Shown in pieces: positions 1-8,714 of a stretch of 64,000 bases of DNA. Within the stretch, counting starts at the first letter, position 1; each line of letters opens with the position of its first letter. Below the pieces are notes generated by a model. That model was not told where the DNA came from. It worked only from the letters and a program-made list of their open reading frames with translations, and ran no database searches. Both the position numbers and the translations under genes were made by a program. The stretch is from Pseudomonas libanensis (GTDB lineage: Bacteria; Pseudomonadota; Gammaproteobacteria; Pseudomonadales; Pseudomonadaceae), in assembly GCF_001439685.1 (NCBI RefSeq), contig NZ_JYLH01000007.1, forward strand, positions 1-64,000, given 5' to 3'.

Positions 1-2
1 GC

Positions 3-479
3 GTGATCAATGAGAAGTGCCTGCGTGAGCCCTTGGTGTTGCACTCTGATAACGGAGCGCCAATGAAATCGGTGACGCTGTTAAGCAAAATGTATGAGCT
101 GGGCATCACGCCTTCTCGCGGTCGTCCACGCGTAAGCAATGACAACCCGTACTCGGAATCACTGTTTAGGACACTGAAGTACTGCCCGCAATGGCCCTTG
201 GAAGGCTTCGCCAGCTTGGACGCTGCGCGGACTTGGGTGAGGGATTTTATGCGGTGGTACAACAGCGAACACCGGCACAGCCGGATCCGCTTCGTCACCC
301 CATCAGAGCGCCATGGAGGGAAAGATCATCAGATCCTGGCACTGCGCCATGAGCTGTATGAGCGGGAGCGCCGGAAAAGACCTGAACGGTGGTCAGGACA
401 AACACGTAACTGGGAACCGGTAGGAACGGTGCTGCTGAATCCAGATCGGGAACAGCAGACCGAACAAAAAGCGGCATAG
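3..479 (+). mobile_element. IS3-family transposase (OrfB/integrase), C-terminal part
   Basis: This is the C-terminal part of an IS3-family DDE transposase, the enzyme that cuts and joins IS ends. Visible are the second catalytic Asp in HSDNGAP (residues 14-20) and the Glu in NPYSESLFRTLK, followed by the family's W-Y-N-x-x-x-H-R-H-S segment. IS3-type integrases normally run about 270-300 residues. The missing N-terminal half, the first catalytic Asp and OrfA would lie left of the window, so intactness cannot be judged. The reading frame runs to a natural stop. The right terminal inverted repeat should lie roughly within 480-520 but could not be defined without the left end. Confidence 0.85.
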
Positions 480-635
480 CAGAACGGTTGACGCGACAAC
501 TACCTTGAAAAACGCCGGGGGCAAGAGCCCTTTGGTTACTTTGGGGCTCTTTTCCAAAGTGACCCGCTGTCAGAGCGGAACCCTAAGTGGCCGTTACCGC
601 AGGAATGGATATGTACCCGGTATAGCTGTGTCGCC
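480..635. repeat. Gene-free stretch resembling a dispersed Pseudomonas intergenic repeat
   Basis: No convincing gene lies here. The stretch from about 525 has the form of a degenerate inverted pair (GAGCCCTTTGG ... GGGGCTCTTTTCC ... CCAAAG) followed by a GTGACCCGCTGT-type segment and a GGATATGTACC segment. I recall this arrangement as a common dispersed intergenic repeat of P. fluorescens-group genomes. That identification is from memory. The open frame that crosses it has no plausible ribosome binding site and reads through the repeats. Confidence 0.4.
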
Positions 636-817
636 TGTCAGGCCGCCTTCGCGAGCAAGCCCGCTCCCACAGTTTGATTGCGGGGTGTCAGGTAGATTGG
701 CATCGGCTGGCAGGCCGTCATCGCAGGCAAGCCAGCTCCCACATTTGGATCGCGGTGCGTCAGCTAGATCAGCGTCGGCTGTCAGCCCGTCACGGGAGCA
801 AGCTCCCTCGCCACAGA
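636..817. repeat. Tandem REP array with 72-bp period
   Basis: Three REP-type units lie head to tail, starting at 636, 708 and 780, so the period is exactly 72 bp twice; the third unit is cut short. Each has the core pattern CCGxCxxxGxxxGCAAGCxxxCTCCCACA, a hairpin-forming Pseudomonas REP. The linker between units carries GATTG/GATCG and TCAG-x-TAGAT blocks. Such arrays typically sit in intergenic DNA, act as transcription or mRNA-stability elements and are mobilised by RAYT transposases. The adjacent IS3 fragment is a different element. Confidence 0.8.
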
Positions 818-865
818 TTTAGCCTCGTGCCGAAGTTGTGTAGATACCTATGCTGACCCTGGGGC

Positions 866-1933
866 TCACCGGTAACTCAGGGTAAACGAGGCCAGGCCGT
901 TGGCGGTCCCAGGCTTGATGGTCGACGCGGTTTGAACGTAACGGGCGGTCAAGGGAATCGTCAGGGTGCCGTTGCCCGTGTTTGCGACCTGCCATTGGTT
1001 CGGGTTGCCCACGCCCGAGGAATCGGGCCCATAGCTTACCAACCGGTCGCCACTGAGCAATTGCAGGGCGACGCCACGGGCGTCCGAGTTGCGGGTCAAG
1101 GACAACTGGTTACTGCGGTTGCCGGGTTCCGTCTGGTCAGTCACGGTGATCCATACATCCAGGATGCCGCCGGTGCCGCCGGCACAGTCCAGGGTTATGT
1201 TGCGACTGACGCTGCCGGCGCTGCTGCCGACGCCCTTGAAATCACGGCTGGGCACCTGCCCCAGCGGCATCGCAAGCGACGGCGTGCTCACCCGGCAAGT
1301 CGGCTTTTGCGGCGGCAATATCACCGTATCGGCAAAGTTGACCGAGGCAGCGCCGGGGCTTTGGATGTTGACATTGGTCAGCACATACCTGGCGACTGTG
1401 TTCCCAGGGAGGGTGCCCGACGTGATCGGGCCCGTTGCCACCAGGTACACGCGCCCTTGCAGGCCCCAGCCATTGGGTTTGTTGTGCTTGATGTCCAACA
1501 GCGTGACGCCGGTGTGGGTGATGACCTTCAAATACTGGGACGGATCCCTGGCCATCATGACGAACCCGACGCCAGGGTAGCTGGTCGCATAGACGGGCAA
1601 CGTCAGCCCATTGGCGTTGAACGTCATGCCGGTTGCCGGCGAATTGACCACGCTGAGGTTGGCCGACACCGGATGCGACAATGGCCAGTCGGTGTAGCGG
1701 CACTGCATGACAAAGCCATTGCTGGCGAAGTCATAGCCGCTTGGGTAGCCAATCGCCTCGCCCACTTGCAGGTTGTTAGGCAGGGTGATGGGCGGGAAGG
1801 ACAGCGTCACCGGGGCTTGGGGGGTACAGACGCCTGCATTGAAATGCGCCTGTGCGTCCATCGCGACTGCACAAATACTCAAGCACACGCCAATCTGTAA
1901 AAACCTGAACATAAATTGCCGGACACCGTTCAT
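866..1933 (-). CDS. Fimbrial tip adhesin of a chaperone-usher system
   Basis: The protein has 355 residues with a signal peptide ending near AMDAQA (about residue 29). It has two parts: an N-terminal region (about 30-200) without recognised motifs, likely the receptor-binding domain, and a C-terminal pilin domain (about 210-355) beginning at PTCRVSTPSLAMPLGQV. The pilin domain ends in a beta-strand pattern typical of subunits that accept a donor strand. The ATG overlaps the stop of the preceding chaperone gene (ATGA), so it is the last gene of the operon. Two-domain architecture and last position point to the tip adhesin rather than a shaft subunit. The ligand is unknown. Confidence 0.8.
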   Translation of the reverse strand: MNGVRQFMFRFLQIGVCLSICAVAMDAQAHFNAGVCTPQAPVTLSFPPITLPNNLQVGEAIGYPSGYDFASNGFVMQCRYTDWPLSHPVSANLSVVNSPATGMTFNANGLTLPVYATSYPGVGFVMMARDPSQYLKVITHTGVTLLDIKHNKPNGWGLQGRVYLVATGPITSGTLPGNTVARYVLTNVNIQSPGAASVNFADTVILPPQKPTCRVSTPSLAMPLGQVPSRDFKGVGSSAGSVSRNITLDCAGGTGGILDVWITVTDQTEPGNRSNQLSLTRNSDARGVALQLLSGDRLVSYGPDSSGVGNPNQWQVANTGNGTLTIPLTARYVQTASTIKPGTANGLASFTLSYR

Positions 1934-2679
1934 ATCGCCAAATCCTTAGTGCGCCCCAAAGACACTGCGTGCGTACGCGTCATGCCATGGTCATCCAGGG
2001 TGGTAAATCGCAGCGCGGCCGTACCCTGGCCCTGCGGCGCCCCGCCCTTCAGCACGATGCGGGCAACCGAATGCGGCAACAGCATCGGCGGGGCCTCACT
2101 GTGATACTCGACGCCATCGACGGTCAGCAACACGCTGGAAAGCGTCACATGAAAGGCACTGGGATTGCGCACCTGCAGGACCGGGCCGTCGCCCGCCAGG
2201 CGCCACTGCAACGTATCCACCGCCTCCTGCGCTTGGCCTGGCAACGCGTCCGGGCGCAGGAAGAGCTTGATCCGTGTGCGAAAGGCAAATTGCAGCTGGT
2301 TGCCGGTGTCGACAGACGGGCGGATCCCCAGCACATTCAGCCAGTACACCGACTCCTGAGGCACGGCCATGGCCTTGTCTTGGGTTGCGTGGTACATCAC
2401 CCGCAGTGCGCGGTGCTTGCCGGCATCCAGGCGCAGGATCGGCGGGGTCACCGTAAAGGGCACATCACTCGACTCAGGCGCGACCTGCGGGTCGCCCGCA
2501 TCGATCCACACCTGGACCAATCGCGGGCCGTCGGCCTCATTGTGCAGGTTGACCGTTACCCCAGGGGCACTGGCCGTGTAAATGATGCGCGTGCGGTCAA
2601 TGACGATTTCCCCATGGGCCAATACTGTCTGCACCGCCAGGGCCAGGCCAAGCACCGCGTTGAACAAGCGACGAGTCAT
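1930..2679 (-). CDS. Periplasmic fimbrial chaperone (second of two)
   Basis: This is a PapD-like chaperone that holds fimbrial subunits in the periplasm and delivers them to the usher. I place the start at 2679 (MTRRLFN...), giving 249 residues with a signal peptide ending near VLAHG. An upstream ATG at 2793 would sit inside the usher gene. The ATG overlaps the usher stop (TGATG). Family signs are IVIDRTRIIY, RLVQVWIDAGDP, DVPFTVTPPILRLDAGKHRALRV and the C-terminal NPSAFHVTLS block. A second chaperone paired with the adhesin is common in Cup-type loci, where it may serve the adhesin specifically. Confidence 0.85.
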   Translation of the reverse strand: MTRRLFNAVLGLALAVQTVLAHGEIVIDRTRIIYTASAPGVTVNLHNEADGPRLVQVWIDAGDPQVAPESSDVPFTVTPPILRLDAGKHRALRVMYHATQDKAMAVPQESVYWLNVLGIRPSVDTGNQLQFAFRTRIKLFLRPDALPGQAQEAVDTLQWRLAGDGPVLQVRNPSAFHVTLSSVLLTVDGVEYHSEAPPMLLPHSVARIVLKGGAPQGQGTAALRFTTLDDHGMTRTHAVSLGRTKDLAI

Positions 2680-5300
2680 CAGCTGCGCTCCTCGTCCGCA
2701 TCGCCATGGTCGGCACATTGACTGACCAACTGGTCCGCGTTTTCCTGGCGTTGCTCGGGCCTGCGCGGTGGCAAACGGTAATGGATGAAGCACTGGTCAC
2801 CCGCCCCTGCATTCCAGCGCACCGTCAACCGCCCCTGGTCGGCAACCCCGCGCACAAAAGCCTTGCCAGCCTGGCCGATCACGCCGATTTCGACGCCGCG
2901 CTCGTCAAACACCTGGGCGGCAAATGGCAACGGCTTGCCACCCATATGGGTGGCCTTGATCACCACGGCACGGCCACTGATGGTCTCGAACCTGACCAGT
3001 GAGACGGCCCCCAGCGTCGGCACCACGGCGTGACTCGATTCCTTGAGTTCCACATCCATGGGCATGCCCTCGGGATCGATATCTACTTCATTGCGCTGAT
3101 AAGCCCTGAGGGCTGGCAGCACCGCATAACCCTGCTTATCGATACGCGCCCCGCTGCTGCCGAGCCGGGCACCTTGTGCATGCGGCGCATACACCAGTGC
3201 CGAGGCTTCACCGAGGTTTTGCGCGAAGGTCACGCCACCCTTGTGGGCTATCAGCCCGCCATCGGCACTCATGGATAGTTGCGAACTGTCGCGGGCCTGG
3301 GCATAGCCGGCCCGCAGGCTCGCAGCGCGGCTGCGATAGCCGGCGTAGGCATTGAAGCTGGAGCCTTGCTGGTGGCCGTTGCCACGGCTGCCGGACAGCC
3401 CGTAGCTGGCTTCACCGGTGTCACCCAGCAAACCATTGATTCCCACCTGATGCTGGCTGCCGCGTGAATCGCCAGCATCGTGCGACAGGCTGCTGCTCAG
3501 GGTCGGCGCACGCGTTCCTGCGCCCAATGGCATGGACAGTGTCAGCACCAGGTGATTATCCACGCGCCCGGCTTGCGCCGACCGGCCAAAAAAGATTTCG
3601 TCGCTGCGCTCGTGATCGTTCAATGGATGGGTTTCACTGACACGCGAGCGCTGCGCCGAGAGGTTCCAGTTGAGTGACTTCCAATTAGCCGCATAACTGA
3701 GGGTGAAGGATGTCTGGCGCCCTTGGCGGCCCGCCCAGTAGTCGATGGAGCTGCCATACAGGCTCAGCGAGCCTGCGCCCAACTGCTGGCTGATTGTCAG
3801 GTCGAGGCGGCTTTTCTGCCTGGCGTAACTGTTGATACTCCCGCCTTGGCGGGCCAGTTCCCGCACATTGAGCGCATCAGGCAGGTTCAGGTATCCGGCC
3901 GTGGAGAAACGATAGGCGCCCAGCGCAAAGTGCGTCCCCGAGAACGGCAGGTTCTTGTTATAGGCCAGGCCCCAGCTTTGCCCGCCGACTACCCCCAGCC
4001 CCTGAATCTGGGTGCGCGACTGGGTGCTGTCGAGGGAGAACGCGCCAATCGGAGTACTCATCGCCAGGCCGGCCTTGGCCTGGCCGTAGCCTGGGGAAAG
4101 CGTATTGCCACCATAGGCGCTCAGACGATCGCCCAGGCCATGCTGCAGCGTACCCTGCAAGATCAGCGGGCTGGCATCGCTGACGCCGTATTGCTGCAAC
4201 TGCCCCAAGGTCACGCTGTAGTGGCTGGCACCGTCACGCAGCAAGTAAGGCGCCACGGAGTAAGGCACCACGAAGCTGCTGCGCCGGCCGTCGACCTCGG
4301 TGACACTGACTTGCAGGTCGCCGCCGTACCCGGTGGGGTAAAGGTCATCGATGACAAACGGCCCCGGGGCCACTGTGGTTTCGTAAAGGGTGTAGCCGTT
4401 CTGGCGCACTGTCACCGTTGCATTGCTGTCGGCAATGCCTCGCACCTGAGGCGCATAGCCTTGTTGCGACTGGGCAAGCATGCGGTCATCGGTCGCCAGG
4501 GTGATGCCGCGTACACGCACACCGTCGAGGATCTGGCCACTGCTGAAGCTGTCGCCGACGGTCAGCTGTGAACGCCAGGCGGCAAGGGGCCGTTGCAGGT
4601 AGGTGGCGGTGTGTTGATAAGGCGCCAGGCCGCTACCGGATGCCCATGCCTGCCCACCCTGATGGCGTAGCCGCCAGTCGCCCAGGTTGAGACCGCCGTT
4701 GAGGCCCAGGTAGCCACGATCCTCACCGGCGCCCGCTGTCGCCGTCGCGGCACTGAAGTTGTAGTTGAGCAGCGCGGCGTCAATGCCATTGTCCCACTCA
4801 GACGGGTCAATGTAGCCGCGCGCGGAACGGTTGATGTAGATCTGGGGGATGCTGACATCCAGGGTCAAGGTCTCGATATCGACGCGGCTGCTGGCCATGG
4901 GTATCCACTCGGCAAAATCCTGGCAGGCATGCTCGGTGTTATCCGCCAGCGCCTGCACAGAAACCCCCAGTTGGCCAAGCTCGGCAGCGTTCAGGCAAGG
5001 CTGGGCGTCGTCCTGCCCGGCAAGGGGGGCGAAGGTGATCTCGCGGCGTCCCATCGATTGCCCGTTGAGCATCACATCCACGCGGTAGACACCTGGCGCC
5101 AACACGTTGCTGGTATTGAAGCGTGAGATATCTGCCGAAGAGGACAGGCCGCTGGCGAACGCCTCGATGTCAAACAACAGTGGCGCGGCCTCTGCCGACA
5201 TCAATAAGGTACTGAGCAGGCCCAGCCATAGCAGTAACCTGGGGTTGGCAAACAGCCAGGCAGTGAAGCGGTGAACGGGTATTTGCAATAAGGCATACAT
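2679..5300 (-). CDS. Outer-membrane fimbrial usher (FimD/PapC family)
   Basis: The usher is the 24-strand outer-membrane pore that receives chaperone-subunit complexes and assembles the fibre. The protein has 873 residues, a normal usher length. After a long signal region (through about residue 38) comes the N-terminal chaperone-docking domain (LLFDIEAFASGLSSSADISRFNTSN), then barrel repeats. The plug region includes PFVIDDLYPTGYGGDLQVSVTEVDG, and two C-terminal domains follow (GRAVVIKATHMGGKPLPFAAQVFDERG). It sits two nucleotides after the upstream chaperone stop and overlaps the next chaperone start, so the three genes are translationally coupled. Confidence 0.93.
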   Translation of the reverse strand: MYALLQIPVHRFTAWLFANPRLLLWLGLLSTLLMSAEAAPLLFDIEAFASGLSSSADISRFNTSNVLAPGVYRVDVMLNGQSMGRREITFAPLAGQDDAQPCLNAAELGQLGVSVQALADNTEHACQDFAEWIPMASSRVDIETLTLDVSIPQIYINRSARGYIDPSEWDNGIDAALLNYNFSAATATAGAGEDRGYLGLNGGLNLGDWRLRHQGGQAWASGSGLAPYQHTATYLQRPLAAWRSQLTVGDSFSSGQILDGVRVRGITLATDDRMLAQSQQGYAPQVRGIADSNATVTVRQNGYTLYETTVAPGPFVIDDLYPTGYGGDLQVSVTEVDGRRSSFVVPYSVAPYLLRDGASHYSVTLGQLQQYGVSDASPLILQGTLQHGLGDRLSAYGGNTLSPGYGQAKAGLAMSTPIGAFSLDSTQSRTQIQGLGVVGGQSWGLAYNKNLPFSGTHFALGAYRFSTAGYLNLPDALNVRELARQGGSINSYARQKSRLDLTISQQLGAGSLSLYGSSIDYWAGRQGRQTSFTLSYAANWKSLNWNLSAQRSRVSETHPLNDHERSDEIFFGRSAQAGRVDNHLVLTLSMPLGAGTRAPTLSSSLSHDAGDSRGSQHQVGINGLLGDTGEASYGLSGSRGNGHQQGSSFNAYAGYRSRAASLRAGYAQARDSSQLSMSADGGLIAHKGGVTFAQNLGEASALVYAPHAQGARLGSSGARIDKQGYAVLPALRAYQRNEVDIDPEGMPMDVELKESSHAVVPTLGAVSLVRFETISGRAVVIKATHMGGKPLPFAAQVFDERGVEIGVIGQAGKAFVRGVADQGRLTVRWNAGAGDQCFIHYRLPPRRPEQRQENADQLVSQCADHGDADEERS

Positions 5301-5302
5301 GA

Positions 5303-6073
5303 TCAGAACTTCAGGGGAGCACGCTGCGGCACGGAGAATGCGCCGTAATCATTGATGTATTTGAAATGCACCTGGGCGTCCGCGGGTATTGCTTGTGCGA
5401 CATCCCTGACGGGCAGCTTCAGGCTGCCGCCGGGAGGCACCATGCCCTCTCCTGCCGGTAACAGGCGAGCACCCGGGCCCGAACCCATGGCCAAGGCAAC
5501 CTCATTGAAGGTCACGTGATAAGCCGATGGGTTGTGCACTTCCAGTAGCGGTCCCTGGGCACTCCGGTGCAGGGTCCAGCGTAAGTGGGTGGGCGCCTCG
5601 TCCGCGGAACCCGGCAATCGGGCCGGGCGGAAAAACACTTTGGTGCGGATACGAAAAGCGAACTGCAGGTGGTTCGAAGGGGCCTCTTGCGGGCTGCCCG
5701 GTGCCACGTTGACCTTGGGCGGTATCTCCAGGGCGTTGAGCCAAAACAACGATTCGCGGTCATCCGGCAGTGGGTCCTGGGTATAGACCAGTCGCACCAC
5801 CTGGCTTTTGCCCGCGTCCATGCGAAACACAGGCGGCGACAGGCTGAACGGCACGTCGCTGCCGGAGGGGTCTTGCGCCGGGTCGCCCTGGTCCAGCCAC
5901 ACTTGGACCAGGCGCGGCGCTCTCTGATCGTCATTGGTCAGGCGCAGCGTGATTTCTCGACGCTGCTGCGGATAGATGTGCCGCGTGCCGTCGATCACTA
6001 CGCCGGCGTGAGCGACGGATAGCAACCCGACACTGATCAGCAAGTGGGTCAATAGCAATGTTCGGGCAAACAT
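5303..6073 (-). CDS. Periplasmic fimbrial chaperone (first)
   Basis: This PapD-like chaperone lies directly upstream of the usher and probably serves the major subunit. I choose the ATG at 6073 (MFARTLLL..., 256 residues) because AAGGA lies eight bases before it and a clean signal peptide ends at VAHA. An ATG at 6097 exists but lacks such a site. Diagnostic blocks are VVIDGTRHIYP, APRLVQVWLDQGDP, DVPFSLSPPVFRMDAGKSQVVRLVY, LFWLNALEIPP and NPSAYHVTFNEV. It is only distantly similar to the second chaperone of this operon, so the two have probably specialised. Confidence 0.88.
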   Translation of the reverse strand: MFARTLLLTHLLISVGLLSVAHAGVVIDGTRHIYPQQRREITLRLTNDDQRAPRLVQVWLDQGDPAQDPSGSDVPFSLSPPVFRMDAGKSQVVRLVYTQDPLPDDRESLFWLNALEIPPKVNVAPGSPQEAPSNHLQFAFRIRTKVFFRPARLPGSADEAPTHLRWTLHRSAQGPLLEVHNPSAYHVTFNEVALAMGSGPGARLLPAGEGMVPPGGSLKLPVRDVAQAIPADAQVHFKYINDYGAFSVPQRAPLKF

Positions 6074-6118
6074 TTTGTCTGTCCTTGCCTGGCGCACGGC
6101 CAGGCAACTGGGCCCCGA

Positions 6119-6679
6119 TCAGGGGAACGTCACCGAATACAGCACTTGGGTGCTGACCGGGCCTGGCGTAGCGGTGCCCGTGGCGATGTATTGGGCGGCA
6201 AAGGGCAGCGACACCTGGCCGCTTTCCGGGACTTTCGCGGGGCTGGAGTTCTGGCCCAGGCGCAAATCCATGGGCTGGCGGGTGACGCCATCCACGAGTT
6301 GCACCTCAACGAAGGTGGCAGGCGTCGGCTTGGCGGGTGCCTGGTTGACCAGGTTACCGGTCGCCGGGTTGATCGCGGGGCTGTTGCTCTCATACATCAC
6401 GGCGACGGTCGTATCCTTGGGGCAGGAACCGACATGGATGTAATAGGGTTTCGCCCCGGCAGTCTGGCCTGGCGCCTTGAGCGCGCTGGCCTGGACCTTG
6501 TTGAGTGGCACCGAAAAGTCCGGGCTGGTGCCGGGCGCAGAGCCCGTGCCACCACTGATGCTGCAAGTGGTGCCGGTGATTTCACCGGTCAAGGTGATCT
6601 TGCCGTCTGCGGCAACAGCAGGCAGAGCGGCAACGCCGGTGACCGCCAGCAATACAACTGCCAATGCGATAGTTTTCAT
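6119..6679 (-). CDS. Major fimbrial subunit
   Basis: A 186-residue pilin-like protein with a signal peptide cleaved after LPAVAA (about residue 24). The mature N-terminus (DGKITLTGEITGTTCSISG) carries the alternating hydrophobic donor strand, and two cysteines (GTTCSISG and HVGSCPKD) can form the usual intra-pilin disulfide. The C-terminus ends with a Tyr-containing strand (LYSVTFP). As first gene of the subunit-chaperone-usher-chaperone-adhesin operon it is most likely the main shaft protein. The layout resembles the cup loci of Pseudomonas, but I cannot say which Cup type. Confidence 0.85.
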   Translation of the reverse strand: MKTIALAVVLLAVTGVAALPAVAADGKITLTGEITGTTCSISGGTGSAPGTSPDFSVPLNKVQASALKAPGQTAGAKPYYIHVGSCPKDTTVAVMYESNSPAINPATGNLVNQAPAKPTPATFVEVQLVDGVTRQPMDLRLGQNSSPAKVPESGQVSLPFAAQYIATGTATPGPVSTQVLYSVTFP

Positions 6680-6868
6680 TACAGATACTTCCTGGTGAAT
6701 GTCAGTGAAAGTGTTGCAAGCCAGGACTCATCAATCGAAGGGCGAGACGCGACGGTCCCGCCAAAATTGGGCTGAGTGGCAGTGAAAGAGGCTGTAGGGG
6801 TTAAGTGCTACTGAGTCTCTTACGTTTTGCAACGAAGTTTATGTTGCCAAGTTGAAGTGCCCGCCACA

Positions 6869-6891
6869 ACTGACCGAACGGTTAGGTCAGT
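6869..6891. promoter_or_regulatory. Inverted repeat between fimbrial operon and phosphodiesterase gene
   Basis: ACTGACC at 6869-6875 is mirrored by GGTCAGT at 6885-6891 with a 9-bp spacer. It lies in the roughly 295-bp divergent region between the fimbrial subunit (start 6679) and the EAL gene (start 6975). A 7-bp perfect dyad there is a reasonable operator candidate, but no known regulator motif was recognised. The rest of this intergenic region shows no gene. Confidence 0.35.
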
Positions 6892-6974
6892 AGGCGTTAA
6901 ACAAGTGAGCAGCCCCGTGCAATGCCATCTATCATCGGCAGAGCCCACTCTCTTTTTCACGATTGATTGCCCCT

Positions 6975-8516
6975 ATGCCCCTGACCGCCAAAGGTCCACG
7001 AAGCCGAGCCGCCCGCTATTTCATCAGCACCCTGTGCGGGCTGCTGCCCATTCTGTTGGGGGTGGTAATTCTTTACTGGCAAGCCGAACGCACGCTCGAG
7101 CAAAGCACGGCCCAAACCGCTCAAGAAGCGGTGCGCCAGTTCGACCTGATGCTCGACAATACCGCCCTCGCCGCCCAGGCTTTGTTGCCTTTGGCGGGTA
7201 AGCCATGTGATAGCGAGGCACAACTGGCGCTGCGCGAACAGGTCACGCGCCGCCCGTTTGTACGCGCCACCACCCTGTCCTGGCAAAAAAACATTTATTG
7301 CAGTTCGCTGTTCGGCGGCAACCATCAGTCGCCGGTTAACCCGGATGACTACGTCAATGGCCGGTTATGGCTGATGAACGGCAACCCCGTCACGCCGGAT
7401 ACCGCACTGTTGGTCTACCGCCTCGTGGAAGGCGACCAGGGCGCGTTCGCCTCGATTGACAGCTACCACCTCACCAACGCCTTGCGCTTGATCAGCCGTT
7501 ACGCCCATCTGGTCTTGCAAGTCGGCCCCCATTGGCTGGATGCCGAGGGCAAGGTGCATGACAGCGCGGTGCCGGTATTTGCCGTGGCCCATCATCATCT
7601 GACGTCCAAGCGTTATTACTACAGCGTCGAGGCGGGTATGCCGGAAGGAGAAACCTGGCGTTATATGCAGGCCCGTTATCCGGCGCTGTTCAGCCTGGTG
7701 GTGTTCTTCGGTGTACTGGCCGGCATCCTCGCGCATTGGTTGCAAAAACGCTCGTCCGCCCCCACCCAGGAGTTGCAGCGTGCGTTGAGTGCCAACGAAT
7801 TCATCCCGTATTTCCAGCCAGTGGTACGCGGAGACACGCGTCAATGGGCAGGCTGTGAAGTGCTGATGCGCTGGAAACACCCGAAAGAGGGCCTGGTGCG
7901 GCCGGACCTGTTTATTCCCCTGGCCGAAGACTCGGGCCTGATCGTGCCGATGACCCGCGCCCTGCTGCGCCAGACCGCTGCCCAACTGGCGCCCCACGCC
8001 GCGCGTTTCAGCCCCGGCTTCCATATTGGCGTGAATATCACCGCACGCCATTGCCAGGACCTGGCCCTGGTGGAGGACTGCCGGGAGTTCCTTGCCGCCT
8101 TCGTGCCTGGCCAGGTCAGCCTGGTGCTGGAGTTGACCGAGCGCGAGCTGATCGAGCCCACCGATATCACCCGCCAGTTGTTCGATGCCCTGCACCAGTT
8201 GGGTGTACTGATCGCGATCGATGACTTTGGAACAGGCCACTCCAGCCTGGCTTACTTGCGCAACTTCAACGTCGATTACTTGAAGATTGACCAAAGCTTT
8301 GTCGCCATGATCGGTGCGGATGCGCTGTCAGGACATATCCTGGACAGCATCATAGAACTGTCCGGCAAGCTTGACCTTGGCATTGTTGCCGAAGGCGTGG
8401 AAACAGCGCAACAGTGTGAATACCTCGTTGCCCAAGGCGTAGATTTCTTACAAGGTTATCTGTTCGGCCGACCGTTACCCTGTGATGAGTTCATTAACTC
8501 GTTGGGCAATCATTGA
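6975..8516 (+). CDS. Membrane c-di-GMP phosphodiesterase with CSS-motif sensor and EAL domain
   Basis: The enzyme hydrolyses cyclic-di-GMP to pGpG. I start at the ATG 6975 (513 residues); a TTG at 6963 is less likely. A transmembrane segment (about 20-40) leads into a periplasmic sensor of about 190 residues containing the CSS motif (YCSSLFG), then a second segment (about 230-250) and a cytoplasmic EAL domain. The EAL signature reads EVLMRW, with the metal-binding Glu kept, and NIT, LELTERE, DDFGTGHSSL, LKIDQSFV, EGVET and LQGYLFGRPL are all present, so it should be active. CSS-EAL proteins respond to the redox state of the periplasmic cysteines. Placement divergent from a fimbrial operon suggests a link to adhesion control. 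Confidence 0.9.
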   Translation: MPLTAKGPRSRAARYFISTLCGLLPILLGVVILYWQAERTLEQSTAQTAQEAVRQFDLMLDNTALAAQALLPLAGKPCDSEAQLALREQVTRRPFVRATTLSWQKNIYCSSLFGGNHQSPVNPDDYVNGRLWLMNGNPVTPDTALLVYRLVEGDQGAFASIDSYHLTNALRLISRYAHLVLQVGPHWLDAEGKVHDSAVPVFAVAHHHLTSKRYYYSVEAGMPEGETWRYMQARYPALFSLVVFFGVLAGILAHWLQKRSSAPTQELQRALSANEFIPYFQPVVRGDTRQWAGCEVLMRWKHPKEGLVRPDLFIPLAEDSGLIVPMTRALLRQTAAQLAPHAARFSPGFHIGVNITARHCQDLALVEDCREFLAAFVPGQVSLVLELTERELIEPTDITRQLFDALHQLGVLIAIDDFGTGHSSLAYLRNFNVDYLKIDQSFVAMIGADALSGHILDSIIELSGKLDLGIVAEGVETAQQCEYLVAQGVDFLQGYLFGRPLPCDEFINSLGNH

Positions 8517-8714
8517 ATAGCCCTGCGCCACCTTCGATGAAAGATTGTTATTTTGACGGCAGACATGATTTACTCGAGATGGATTAACTACTACAATTTT
8601 TCCTACCTGTGCAGAACTCGCAGAGGGGTCTTTTTCGTTGAGTTACCTTAACGTTCCTGGCTTATAGCTTTGTCTGCCGTTGATAACAGCAACTACACTA
8701 TTGGAGTACAGATT

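Noticed and set aside
505..822. Open reading frame of 105 codons across the REP region
   Set aside because: It reads through repeats with three REP units, has no plausible ribosome binding site and its protein is repetitive and Ser/Pro/Arg-rich as expected of translated REP DNA.
932..1900. 322-codon open frame on the plus strand opposite the adhesin gene
   Set aside because: High G+C DNA gives long antisense frames; the protein is His/Arg/Gln-rich without motifs, while the minus frame is a clear adhesin.
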